Below, piece after piece: positions 44,636 to 52,546 of a stretch of 64,000 bases of DNA; the first letter of the stretch is position 1, and each line of letters starts with the position of its first letter. Source of the DNA: Bacilli bacterium (lineage in GTDB: Bacteria > Bacillota_I > Bacilli_A > RF39 > UBA660); assembly GCA_017511805.1 (NCBI GenBank), contig JAFWJA010000015.1:387098-451097 (forward strand), read 5' to 3'. A model generated the notes under the pieces. It was not told the DNA's origin. It saw only the letters and a list, made by a program, of their open reading frames with translations, and did no database searches. The translations under genes were made by a program, and so were the position numbers.

Positions 44636-44664
44636 AATATACCATAAAACTATATTTAAGTCAA
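44636..44664 (-). promoter_or_regulatory. Promoter of the kinase-fold-like gene
   Basis: TTGACT (44659-44664), 17-base spacer, TATATT (44636-44641). Confidence 0.7.
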
Positions 44665-44703
44665 AAAAAAAGACTATTAATTAATAGTCAGTTTTTCCTT
44701 TAT

Positions 44704-44790
44704 TTAACAATTTGTACCTTCTATTTTATCGTTAGTACCTAATATCTTTTTAAATGTTTTCTTTATAAGGAATATACCTAATAAAGTCAT
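44704..44790 (-). CDS. 28-residue small protein with its own promoter and terminator
   Basis: ATG at 44790 to TAA at 44704, 28 codons. The product begins MTLLGIFLIKKTFKKILG: a hydrophobic start followed by basic residues, ending TNC. GGGGG is nine bases before the ATG. It has a full-consensus promoter (44820-44848) and is followed by a terminator AGTC hairpin (GACTATTA/TAATAGTC with T9, about 44664-44692), so a complete transcription unit surrounds a single tiny reading frame. A small membrane-active peptide or type I toxin-like peptide is possible; neither is shown. Alternatively the transcript is an sRNA. Confidence 0.5.
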   Translation of the reverse strand: MTLLGIFLIKKTFKKILGTNDKIEGTNC

Positions 44791-44804
44791 AGCCAAAATC
44801 CCCC

Positions 44805-44816
44805 TTTTTGACGAGT
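44805..44816. repeat. Leader motif TTTTTGACGAGT, copy 2
   Basis: Exact copy of 44621-44632, placed equivalently below the -10 of the small-protein promoter. Confidence 0.7.
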
Positions 44817-44819
44817 AAT

Positions 44820-44848
44820 ATTATAGCATATTTTACACTTTTTGTCAA
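44820..44848 (-). promoter_or_regulatory. Consensus promoter of the 28-codon gene
   Basis: TTGACA (44843-44848), 17-base spacer, TATAAT (44820-44825): perfect consensus, among the strongest in the window. Confidence 0.85.
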
Positions 44849-44890
44849 AAAATCCAGGTGTTTTGTGTTATTATGAATATAGGTGATATT

Positions 44891-45610
44891 ATGGATAAAA
44901 TAAAAGAACTAAATAGAATAATTAGTGAAAGTAATAATATTGTTTTCTTTGGAGGAGCTGGGGTATCTACTGAAAGTGGTATTCCTGACTTTAGATCTGT
45001 TGATGGTTTATATAATCAAAAATATGATTATCCACCAGAATTAATACTATCTCATGATTTCTTCTTTTCTAAAAATGATGAATTCTATAAGTTTTATTAT
45101 GACAAATTGATTAATCCTGATATATTACCAAATGATTGTCATAAAAAACTTAAAGAATTAGAAGACTCTGGTAAATTAAAAGCAATTATAACTCAAAATA
45201 TAGATGGTCTTCATGAAATGGCTGGATCTAAAGAAGTAATCACATTACATGGCACTATATATAGAAATTATTGCACTAAATGTAATAAAAAATATGATCT
45301 AAATTATATGATTAAATTTAAAGATAAAGTTCCTACATGTACTTGTGGTGGTCTTATTAAACCTGATGTAGTTCTATATAATGAACCTTTAAATAGTGAT
45401 AATATGTATAAAGCAATTGATTATATATCTAATGCTGATACTTTAATCGTGGGAGGTACTTCTTTAACTGTTTATCCTGCAGCAGGATTAGTTAATTATT
45501 TTAATGGAAAGAATCTAATAATAATTAATAAAGATCCAATACATGCATATTGTACTTTACAAATAAATGAACCTATTGGAGAAGTATTTAAAAATATAGA
45601 AATAAAATAA
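44891..45610 (+). CDS. Sirtuin-type NAD-dependent deacylase
   Basis: 239 residues from the ATG at 44891 (AGGTG six bases upstream); an in-frame ATG at 44858 lies in the promoter region. NAD-dependent lysine deacylase of the Sir2 family. NAD pocket FFGGAGVSTESGIPDFRS, catalytic His in TQNIDGLHEMAG...ITLHGT, zinc ligands CTKC and CTCG, and closing GGTSLTVYPAAGLV. All catalytic residues are intact. Monocistronic, convergent with dltC. It is divergent from the small gene. Confidence 0.93.
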   Translation: MDKIKELNRIISESNNIVFFGGAGVSTESGIPDFRSVDGLYNQKYDYPPELILSHDFFFSKNDEFYKFYYDKLINPDILPNDCHKKLKELEDSGKLKAIITQNIDGLHEMAGSKEVITLHGTIYRNYCTKCNKKYDLNYMIKFKDKVPTCTCGGLIKPDVVLYNEPLNSDNMYKAIDYISNADTLIVGGTSLTVYPAAGLVNYFNGKNLIIINKDPIHAYCTLQINEPIGEVFKNIEIK

Positions 45611-45611
45611 A

Positions 45612-45640
45612 AAAGCAAGAATTAAGATTCTTGTTTTTTT
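45612..45640. terminator. Bidirectional terminator
   Basis: CAAGAAT, loop TAAG, ATTCTTG flanked by A5 and T7, between convergent sirtuin and dltC genes; the dltC stop is in the hairpin. Confidence 0.75.
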
Positions 45641-45858
45641 ATATAACTTTCTACTAACTCTTCTATTCCTTTAACAGTTCTAAGTTTCTTTCTATCTATT
45701 CTAGTTGGTTGAATTATAATTCCATAATCTTCTAGTCTTGAAAATAATTCTATAAATGCATATGAATCCATTAAACCAGTTTCATACAGATCTATATTCT
45801 CATCTAAAACTCTTTCATCATCTATTATTTCTAATAGTAATTTTTTTACATCTATCAT
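45622..45858 (-). CDS. DltC-like D-alanyl carrier protein
   Basis: 78 residues, all-helical carrier protein. The phosphopantetheine site is the Ser32 in ETGLMDSYAFIELF (GLxDS pattern of DltC rather than the DSL of fatty-acid ACP). Its ATG overlaps the dltA stop by four bases (ATGA), giving tight coupling. In the Dlt system the carrier passes D-Ala to DltB for export onto teichoic acids. No dltB or dltD follows; the transcript ends here. Confidence 0.88.
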   Translation of the reverse strand: MIDVKKLLLEIIDDERVLDENIDLYETGLMDSYAFIELFSRLEDYGIIIQPTRIDRKKLRTVKGIEELVESYIKKQES

Positions 45859-47252
45859 AATTTACTTAATTCCTTTCTATCTGTTTTACCATTTTTATTA
45901 ATAGGAAATCTTTTCATAAATACAAATGATTTAGGTATCATATAATAAGGTAAAGATTTAATTAATTCTTTTTTTATTTCTTCTTCTGTTAATCTTGATA
46001 TAACATATGCCTTAATAGTAGTTATTACACCAAGATCATTTTGTTTTGATATAACAACCGCATCTTTTACTTTATTAATATTCTTAATTTGATTTTCTAT
46101 TTCTCCTAATTCTATTCTAAATCCTTTATATTTTACTTGATTATCTTTTCTACCTAAACAATATAGTTCATTATCATCTATATATCCAATATCACCAGTT
46201 TTATAACAATTAACATTATCTTCTTTATAATGTTTACTGCTTTTTATACCAAGGTATCCATCAAAAACACTTTTACCTTTTAATATAATTTCTTTTGATT
46301 TGATTTCTATTTCTGTAGCACTCTTATCTACTTCTCCAACTGGTAAATATTCTTTATCTAACATATTCTTTTTAATTCTTATCATAGATACCGCAGATGT
46401 TGCTTCTGTAGGTCCATAAGCATTTAATATTTTTATTTTAGGAAAAGCACTAATTAATTTATTTACTAAATTCTTATCTAATTGTTCTCCGCAAAAATAT
46501 AAACATTCCAAATGAGGATAGTTTTTAGAATTAAAACCAGGATTTAATAATGTTAATTTAGCTACTGTAGGAGTTAATACTGAAAATACTATTCTTTCTT
46601 TTTTATATACTTCAAATATCTTATCATAATCTTTAACAACATTAAAACTATATGTTACTAATGTATGTCCATTACATAATGAATAGAATAAATCCGCTAC
46701 ACTTAAATCAAAACTGAAACTAGCATTATTTAATACTTTAATTCCTTTATACTTTGATAAAGTACTATTATGACTAATCCATTTTACAAAATTATCTAGG
46801 TTTTCTTTTGAAATAGGTACTCCTTTTGGAACACCTGTTGATCCTGATGTAAAAATTATATAAACAGTATTATTATTACTCTCAATTATAGGTTTATCTT
46901 TATAATTATCTAATGTACTAAATCTTGTAGTTTTTATATTCTCTATTCTATGATTAGTTAATACTAATGAAGCATCCGCTATTTTCATTATTTCTTTTAT
47001 TCTTTCAGATGGAGTTCCTATTTCTACAGGTATATAAGTTCTATTTGCTAGAACACAAGAAATAATACCAATTATCATATTTATTTCTTTATGTCCATAC
47101 AAAATTACTGGTTTACTTCCCTCTCTTTTTAATAAATCAGAATAGTATAATGATTTAGAATATAATTCTTTATAAGTGATTTTCTCATCGTCAACCTTAT
47201 AAGCAATCTTATAAGGATTATCTCTAGCACTCTTTAATAATTTCTCTATCAT
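45855..47252 (-). CDS. DltA-like amino acid adenylating enzyme
   Basis: 465 residues from the ATG at 47252 (AGGA nine bases upstream); the ATG at 47261 is too close to that site. ANL superfamily: P-loop FTSGSTGVPKG (134-144), NAYGPTEAT, GDIGYIDDNELYCLGRKD, and C-terminal Lys in PINKNGKTDRK. Substrate-pocket marks of DltA are kept: ASFSFDLSVADL (Asp182) and CLYFCGEQLD with Cys254, the position that favours D-alanine in Bacillus DltA. So it probably makes D-alanyl-AMP and loads the adjacent carrier. Preceded by vanW in the same operon. Confidence 0.88.
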   Translation of the reverse strand: MIEKLLKSARDNPYKIAYKVDDEKITYKELYSKSLYYSDLLKREGSKPVILYGHKEINMIIGIISCVLANRTYIPVEIGTPSERIKEIMKIADASLVLTNHRIENIKTTRFSTLDNYKDKPIIESNNNTVYIIFTSGSTGVPKGVPISKENLDNFVKWISHNSTLSKYKGIKVLNNASFSFDLSVADLFYSLCNGHTLVTYSFNVVKDYDKIFEVYKKERIVFSVLTPTVAKLTLLNPGFNSKNYPHLECLYFCGEQLDKNLVNKLISAFPKIKILNAYGPTEATSAVSMIRIKKNMLDKEYLPVGEVDKSATEIEIKSKEIILKGKSVFDGYLGIKSSKHYKEDNVNCYKTGDIGYIDDNELYCLGRKDNQVKYKGFRIELGEIENQIKNINKVKDAVVISKQNDLGVITTIKAYVISRLTEEEIKKELIKSLPYYMIPKSFVFMKRFPINKNGKTDRKELSKL

Positions 47253-47253
47253 A

Positions 47254-48084
47254 TTAGTCATTCCTAATTTGTTCTTTTGGAATTAAACTATAATCATATA
47301 ATACTTCTGAATGATTATCTAGGATTAATTCTTTCTTTATTTCTTTATTAGTCTTTTTATCTATAACAATTCTATATACTTGAGAAATTCTATAATACTT
47401 GTCCCCTTCTTTTCTAAAATGATGATTCTCTTCAACTAGTTTATATCTATATGGGAAATCTTTTTCACTTCTTAATTCTCCACATAATTCACCATCAGAT
47501 ATCCATACTAGTATTTGTATATTCTGATCTGTATTATTTCTAAATCTATAATCTAAAATATTATAACTAACTGATGTCCCTGTACCAAATGGTACTCTTC
47601 TTCTTTCATCAGGGAATATAGCATCTGTATGATGATGAAGTTCAGTAACCTCTAATGAACTATTTAATACAAGCCAGTGTATCATATTAGCCATTTGGCA
47701 TAATCCTCCACCTATCCCAGGCATTAATCCATAATTCTTACCTATTACTAATCCTTCTTTATATCCTCTTCTTTTTGAAGTTCTACCTATTGTTTTCCAA
47801 AAAGAAAAAGTTTCTCCTGGTTTAATAATTATTCCATTTACCTTCTTACAAGCTAAAGCAATATTTGTTACTTTATTTTCTTGTAATCTCATATCAACTC
47901 CTTCTAGTTTTCTAAGTAAAATAGAACTATGGCTTTTAACTATACAAGGTAATTCTTTATCAGAATGAGTTTTTGCTATTTTATCAGAACAAAACAAATC
48001 CTTAATATTTCTTTTAACTATCTCCTTTTGTTCAGATATTTTATAGCATGTTGGGCTCAATTCACAAAATAATCTTCTACTCAT
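47254..48084 (-). CDS. VanW family protein, VanB-cluster-like short form
   Basis: 276 residues, no signal peptide or membrane helix. Matches the short VanW of vanB-type clusters: VDMRLQENKVTNIALACKKV, NGIIIKPGETFSFWKTIG, PGIGGGLCQMANMIHWLVL and a following TELHHHTD. A conserved Cys (GLCQ) and the His cluster resemble a catalytic pair. VanW has no assigned reaction. It heads the operon vanW-dltA-dltC; its stop is two bases from the DltA start and AGGA lies within its last codons. An extended -10 (TGT-TATAAT, 48109-48114) precedes it. Neighbours link it to D-alanine activation. Confidence 0.9.
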   Translation of the reverse strand: MSRRLFCELSPTCYKISEQKEIVKRNIKDLFCSDKIAKTHSDKELPCIVKSHSSILLRKLEGVDMRLQENKVTNIALACKKVNGIIIKPGETFSFWKTIGRTSKRRGYKEGLVIGKNYGLMPGIGGGLCQMANMIHWLVLNSSLEVTELHHHTDAIFPDERRRVPFGTGTSVSYNILDYRFRNNTDQNIQILVWISDGELCGELRSEKDFPYRYKLVEENHHFRKEGDKYYRISQVYRIVIDKKTNKEIKKELILDNHSEVLYDYSLIPKEQIRND

Positions 48085-48137
48085 TTTCCTCTACCTACCT
48101 TTATATTTATTATAACACGTATATTAATTATTAATTT

Positions 48138-48166
48138 TTGATTTTACAAATTATATATAGTATAAT
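48138..48166 (+). promoter_or_regulatory. Promoter of the phosphopantetheinyl transferase gene
   Basis: TTGATT (48138-48143), 17-base spacer, TATAAT (48161-48166). The divergent vanW promoter has TATAAT on the minus strand at 48109-48114, so both genes fire from a 99-base gap. Confidence 0.8.
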
Positions 48167-48183
48167 GTCTAGTAGGTGTTAAT

Positions 48184-48753
48184 ATGAAGTATTTAGTAAA
48201 GAATATAAATGATTATAGTGATGATTTCATCTTTTCGTTCTATGAATTAATATATAAAGAGAAAAGAAATAAAATAGACAAATTATTAGATTTTTCCGAA
48301 AAGAAAAAAAGTATTATAGCAGAAATAATGTTAAAAGATTTATTACTTGATTATGATATTGAATATGAACAATGTAGTTTTAAAGTTAGTGATAATGGAA
48401 AACCATATATAAGCAATTATGATATATATTTCAGTATATCTCATTCAAAGAATTATATTGCGGTTTGTGTTTCTAAAAATAATATAGGAATAGATATTGA
48501 AGACCAAAAAGAGATTGATAATAGTATTCTAGACTATATAAGTACAAAAGAAGAAAAAAAATTTATTAAATCAAACAATTCATTTTTAATTCTTTTCACT
48601 TTAAAAGAAGCTTATATTAAATTAAATGATTTAAATATAACTGGTTTAAAAGATATTAGTGTAGTTAAAGATAATAGATTATTCATAGATAATTGTAATA
48701 TTTATAATATGATTAATAATAATTATTGTCTTAGTATATGTGAAAAAAAATAG
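48184..48753 (+). CDS. Sfp-type 4'-phosphopantetheinyl transferase
   Basis: 189 residues. Transfers phosphopantetheine from CoA to a carrier Ser. Signature motifs: NGKPYISNYDIYFSISHS, GIDIED (102-107, Mg2+ ligands) and KEAYIKL (141-147). Slightly shorter than Sfp (224) and closer to compact forms. Divergent from vanW, with shared upstream region; it very likely primes the DltC-like protein. TAGGTGTTAAT precedes the ATG. Confidence 0.92.
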   Translation: MKYLVKNINDYSDDFIFSFYELIYKEKRNKIDKLLDFSEKKKSIIAEIMLKDLLLDYDIEYEQCSFKVSDNGKPYISNYDIYFSISHSKNYIAVCVSKNNIGIDIEDQKEIDNSILDYISTKEEKKFIKSNNSFLILFTLKEAYIKLNDLNITGLKDISVVKDNRLFIDNCNIYNMINNNYCLSICEKK

Positions 48754-48775
48754 AAGTATAAACTTCTATTTTTTA
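48743..48775. terminator. Bidirectional terminator
   Basis: AAAAAATAGAAGT, loop ATAA, ACTTCTATTTTTT. Both stops (48751-48753 and 48766-48768) lie in the stem. Confidence 0.85.
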
Positions 48776-49152
48776 TATTTTAATTTCTTTTCTTTATTAT
48801 TTAAATCTTTAATTTGTTCAAAATCTACAGTTAATATATTATCTTCTTTTGTATATGCTGGCATCATTCTATTAAAACAAGCATCTTTCTTTTCTTCAAG
48901 TTCTTCTTTCATTCTTTCTAATTCTTCTAATTTACTATACTCTTGTTTTTCTAATTGTGATTTACCATAAGCATTAGCACATAATAAAGCTCCTGTTGAA
49001 GTAGTTACAGTCATTGCAGAAACCATAAAAGGAGCCATATCTATATCCATTAAAAAGTAACTTATACTAACACCTAAACCACCTAATAAAGCAGTAATAA
49101 TACTAGCATCCATTATTTGTAAATGTAATTTCTTTTTACCTTGTTTTCTCAT
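48766..49152 (-). CDS. Small membrane protein with coiled coil, unknown
   Basis: 128 residues. Basic N-terminus, two hydrophobic segments (about 15-34 and 42-62, with GGLGVSISYFL and AMTVTTSTGALLCANAYG), then a coiled-coil helix KLEELERMKEELEEKKD and a short tail. No family recognised. A ribosome site GAGGGGTTTTT precedes the ATG. Monocistronic, between two terminators. Confidence 0.65.
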   Translation of the reverse strand: MRKQGKKKLHLQIMDASIITALLGGLGVSISYFLMDIDMAPFMVSAMTVTTSTGALLCANAYGKSQLEKQEYSKLEELERMKEELEEKKDACFNRMMPAYTKEDNILTVDFEQIKDLNNKEKKLKYKK

Positions 49153-49245
49153 AAAAACCCCTCTTCACAAGTGCAATATATTATCATAAAACCTTTATTT
49201 AGTCAAATTTCTAAGAGGTTTTAAAAAAGTACATTTCTGTACTTT

Positions 49246-49353
49246 TTATTGATTTGAAACATTAACAAAACCTAAACTATCTGGTTCATTTATAAAACTA
49301 GTTAATTTTGTTACTTCATCCTTAATTAGATCTATTTTTTGAAGTATCATCAT
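49246..49353 (-). CDS. 35-codon frame overlapping the next gene's end; possible frameshifted C-terminus
   Basis: ATG at 49353 to TAA at 49246, +1 relative to the 187-residue gene ending at 49322. It begins MMILQKIDLIKDEVTKLT and ends GFVNVSNQ directly before a terminator hairpin (AAAGTACAGAAATGTACTTT), as real gene ends do here, while the upstream gene stops 75 bases short of it. The frames would join if one A of the A6 run (minus strand; T6 at 49335-49340) were absent. So this may be the C-terminus of the upstream gene split by a one-base indel, slippage, or a separate small gene. Confidence 0.4.
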   Translation of the reverse strand: MMILQKIDLIKDEVTKLTSFINEPDSLGFVNVSNQ

Positions 49354-49885
49354 TCTTTATAGTACAATTATCATATATATTATCATGTAATTTTTTAGGC
49401 ATATCTTTAATATCTAATTTATTTATTTCATCTAAAATACAATTCCCATATTCATTATAAGTTTTATCTTTACTATCTATAAATGATATAGCTCTAACTA
49501 ATTGAGCAGAAGCATACCATTTACCATCTTCAAAATCAATATCTGGTTCAATATATAATATATATCCATCCTTTGTTTCATCAATCTTTTTTGAAATAGA
49601 ATAAATCTTATCCATTGTACTAGCACTAAATGTACCACTATAATCAGTATCCTTTTCTTCTATACCAGTTGATAAAGCTGCTGAAAAGTGTTCATTCATT
49701 TTATAATTACCATCTTTATCAATATTTAAAGTATAAGTTGACCCAGGATCATTACCATCATTTACTTTAACGTAATATACTCCTTCTACTCTTTTATTTT
49801 TTGGTAACAATAGCATGATTATTACTGTTAGAACTATTATTAATAAAATTATACTTGTTATTAAAATTGTTTTCTTTTTATTCAT
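49322..49885 (-). CDS. Membrane-anchored extracytoplasmic protein, unknown
   Basis: 187 residues: N-terminal transmembrane anchor (about 5-28, IILLIIVLTVIIMLLLP), then a beta-rich outer domain with VYYVKVNDGNDPGSTYTLNI and TDYSGTFSASTMDKIYSIS, resembling lipocalin-like or small stress-domain proteins but unassigned. It ends with an Asp/Asn/Ser-rich tail that may be a frameshifted end (see 49246-49353). AGGAGGATATAAT leads to the ATG. The upstream gene (49908-50534) has the same architecture and is 22 bases away, so they are probably co-transcribed. Confidence 0.68.
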   Translation of the reverse strand: MNKKKTILITSIILLIIVLTVIIMLLLPKNKRVEGVYYVKVNDGNDPGSTYTLNIDKDGNYKMNEHFSAALSTGIEEKDTDYSGTFSASTMDKIYSISKKIDETKDGYILYIEPDIDFEDGKWYASAQLVRAISFIDSKDKTYNEYGNCILDEINKLDIKDMPKKLHDNIYDNCTIKNDDTSKNRSN

Positions 49886-49907
49886 ATTATATCCTCCTAT
49901 TTAATTA

Positions 49908-50534
49908 TTATTCTAATGACTTAAAAAATGATTTAAGATCAGATTCTAGTTTTGATAATTCAGTTGATTTTGTTCCATATGTACTTATAGATAATGTTTT
50001 AAAATCACCATAAATAGCAAATATTCCAAAGCTATATCCATCTAGTACTTCGTTATTATTTTCACCTATATTATTATATTTATATGCTTTATTATCATTT
50101 AATATTTTTTCTAATTTAGATAAATCACTTGATGTTATTTCTTTTTTTACATCTAAATCTATACCATTAGTACCTTTTGCTTCAAAAGTAATTTTATTAT
50201 TATCTTTTTCTATTTTATAATCATAATATCCATTATTATAACTACCATAAGCACATTCAAAAGAAGTAATACCAGTTATCGCATTTTTATCTGGGTTTTC
50301 TCTATCTACTTCTTTAGTTGTATCTTTAAATGTAATACCTAATATTGTTAATTTTTCTCCAACAAATAGTTTATTATCAGGATGATAGGCATTATATTTA
50401 GTATAAGACCATGTTACTGCTTCATACTTAATTGTTCCTCCATCTGTTAAATGATACTTCTTAGGTATAGATAAAATACCTAGTACTATAACTACTACTC
50501 CTATTATTGAAATAATTATTATCTTCTTTTTCAT
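49908..50534 (-). CDS. Membrane-anchored extracytoplasmic protein, unknown
   Basis: 208 residues: N-terminal anchor (about 4-22, IIIISIIGVVVIVLGIL), then a Tyr/Lys/Asp-rich outer domain (TDGGTIKYEAVTWSYTKYN, VGEKLTILGITF). C-terminal sections look helical with a Ser/Lys/Asp end. AGGAGGATATAAT precedes the ATG. Same layout as the following gene; no family recognised. A hairpin region and the typA terminator lie upstream. Confidence 0.65.
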   Translation of the reverse strand: MKKKIIIISIIGVVVIVLGILSIPKKYHLTDGGTIKYEAVTWSYTKYNAYHPDNKLFVGEKLTILGITFKDTTKEVDRENPDKNAITGITSFECAYGSYNNGYYDYKIEKDNNKITFEAKGTNGIDLDVKKEITSSDLSKLEKILNDNKAYKYNNIGENNNEVLDGYSFGIFAIYGDFKTLSISTYGTKSTELSKLESDLKSFFKSLE

Positions 50535-50602
50535 ATTATATCCTCCTTATAATTATTATAAATAAATAACTTGATTCAAGTCAAAAAAAAAAGAAGTGTA
50601 CT

Positions 50603-52435
50603 TTACACTTCTTGCTTTTTACTTTCTCTTATTTTAGCGTCGTATTTTTTTCTTTCTTCTGTATTAAGAATCTTCTTTCTTAATCTATAATTTAATGGTG
50701 TAACTTCTACAAGCTCATCATTATTAATATATTCTAATGCTGCTTCTAAAGATAATGCTTTAGTCTTTTTAAGAACTACTGTATGATCTTTACCAGCACT
50801 TCTTGTATTAGTTAATTGTTTACCTTTTACAACATTTACAGCTAAATCTGCATCTTTATTAGCTTCACCAACTATCATACCTTCATATACTTCTTCACCT
50901 GGTTCAATGAACATAACTCCTCTATCTTCTAGCGCACCAAGTGAATATGCAGTTGCTTTACCATTTTCCATAGAAACTAATACACCAAGTTTTCTTTCAC
51001 CAACATCTGCTTGTGTTTTTGGTAAATATTCTTTAAATGTATGATTTAATATACCAAACCCTTTTGTCATAGTCATAAAGTCAGTTGTAAAACCAATTAA
51101 ACCTCTTGATGGTACAGTATAATTTAATCTTACTATACCAGGTAAATTAGTCATAGTTTCCATAGTTCCACCTCTTTTACCAAGAGCTTCAATAACTGGA
51201 CCTACTGTATCTTCTGGACATTCAATTTGTACATCTTCATATGGTTCACACATAACACCATTTACTTCTTTTTCTATTACTTTAGGTTTTGATACTTCTA
51301 ATTCAAATCCTTCTCTTCTCATATTTTCAATAAGAATAGATAGATGTAATTCACCACGACCAGAAACTATAAAACTTTCTTGATCATTTTGTTCAACTTT
51401 TAAACTAACATCTGCTTCTGCTTGTTTTCTTAACCTTTCTTCTATTTTAGATGCAGTAACTATTTTACCTTCTTTACCTACAAATGGTGAAGAATTAGTA
51501 CCAAAAGTCATTTGAAGTGTTGGTTCATCTATTCTAAGTTTAGGAAGTGCTTCTTCTTTACCTTCATTACAAATAGTTTCACCTACTTCAATATCAGGAA
51601 GACCAGCAATAGCAATAACATCTCCTGCATAAGCTTCTTCTATTTCTATTCTCTTTAACCCAAAATAACCAAATAGTTTTTGTATTCTAAATTTCTTAAT
51701 AGTACCATCTAATCTAACACATGAAACCATTTCATTAACTTTAATAGTACCATTCGCAACTGTACCTATACCAATTCTACCTACATAATCATTATAATCT
51801 AATAATGCTGGTTGGAATTGTAAGTGATTATCTTTATTACCAGTTGGTTCAGGTATTTCATTAACTATTAATTCAAATATTGGATCCATTGTATGTTCTT
51901 GAGTACTTAAATCATCAGAAAGTGATGAAGTTCCATTAATCGCTGATGTATAAACAACTGGAAATTCTAATTGTTCTTCATCTGCTTCAAGTTCAATTAA
52001 TAAATCTAATACTTCATCAATAACTTCTTTTGGTCTTGCAGTATCTTTATCTATTTTATTAACAATAACAATTGGTTTATGACCTGCTTCTAAAGCTTTC
52101 TTTAATACAAACTTAGTTTGTGGCATAACACCTTCATAAGCATCAACAAGTAATAATACACCATCAACCATGTGCATTATTCTTTCTACTTCTCCACCAA
52201 AGTCAGCATGTCCTGGAGTATCTAAGATATTAATTTTATAATCTTTATATTTAATAGAAGTTGGTTTAGCAAGTATTGTTATACCTCTTTCTCTTTCAAT
52301 ATCATTAGAATCCATTGCTCTTTCAGCTACATTTTCATTTTCTCTAAATGTACCTGATTGTTTTAATAATTGGTCTACTAAAGTAGTTTTACCATGGTCA
52401 ACGTGCGCAATAATAGCAATATTTCTTGTATTCAT
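50603..52435 (-). CDS. typA: Translational GTPase TypA/BipA
   Basis: 610 residues, full length. Ribosome-associated GTPase, EF-G-like, with G1 AHVDHGKTTLVDQL, effector ERGITI, G3 DTPGHADFG, G4 NKIDKD, then domain II, EF-G C-terminal domains and the BipA-specific C-terminal region (GFGILNHTFKEYLP, NTRSAGKDHTV). It supports 50S maturation at low temperature and stress responses. AAGGGGATGTAGTAA precedes the ATG. Ends in a terminator (GAAGTGTA/TACACTTC, T-rich) after the stop. Confidence 0.97.
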   Translation of the reverse strand: MNTRNIAIIAHVDHGKTTLVDQLLKQSGTFRENENVAERAMDSNDIERERGITILAKPTSIKYKDYKINILDTPGHADFGGEVERIMHMVDGVLLLVDAYEGVMPQTKFVLKKALEAGHKPIVIVNKIDKDTARPKEVIDEVLDLLIELEADEEQLEFPVVYTSAINGTSSLSDDLSTQEHTMDPIFELIVNEIPEPTGNKDNHLQFQPALLDYNDYVGRIGIGTVANGTIKVNEMVSCVRLDGTIKKFRIQKLFGYFGLKRIEIEEAYAGDVIAIAGLPDIEVGETICNEGKEEALPKLRIDEPTLQMTFGTNSSPFVGKEGKIVTASKIEERLRKQAEADVSLKVEQNDQESFIVSGRGELHLSILIENMRREGFELEVSKPKVIEKEVNGVMCEPYEDVQIECPEDTVGPVIEALGKRGGTMETMTNLPGIVRLNYTVPSRGLIGFTTDFMTMTKGFGILNHTFKEYLPKTQADVGERKLGVLVSMENGKATAYSLGALEDRGVMFIEPGEEVYEGMIVGEANKDADLAVNVVKGKQLTNTRSAGKDHTVVLKKTKALSLEAALEYINNDELVEVTPLNYRLRKKILNTEERKKYDAKIRESKKQEV

Positions 52436-52546
52436 TTACTACATCCCCTTTGTTTTTAACCTCAAGTATTATAGCATATTTTTAAAAAAATACAAATAAT
52501 TAATCAATATAAGTGTAAATTAATTGAAAAATAAAAAAAAGATAAA

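Noticed and set aside
44858-44890. Earlier ATG for the sirtuin
   Set aside because: It falls in the promoter region; AGGTG precedes the ATG at 44891, which also gives the usual sirtuin N-terminus.
36718-45610. Sirtuin plus macrodomain as a SirTM-type ADP-ribosylation operon
   Set aside because: They are over 7 kb apart on opposite strands, with no GcvH-L or lipoate ligase gene, and the sirtuin has the ordinary deacylase zinc and His motifs.
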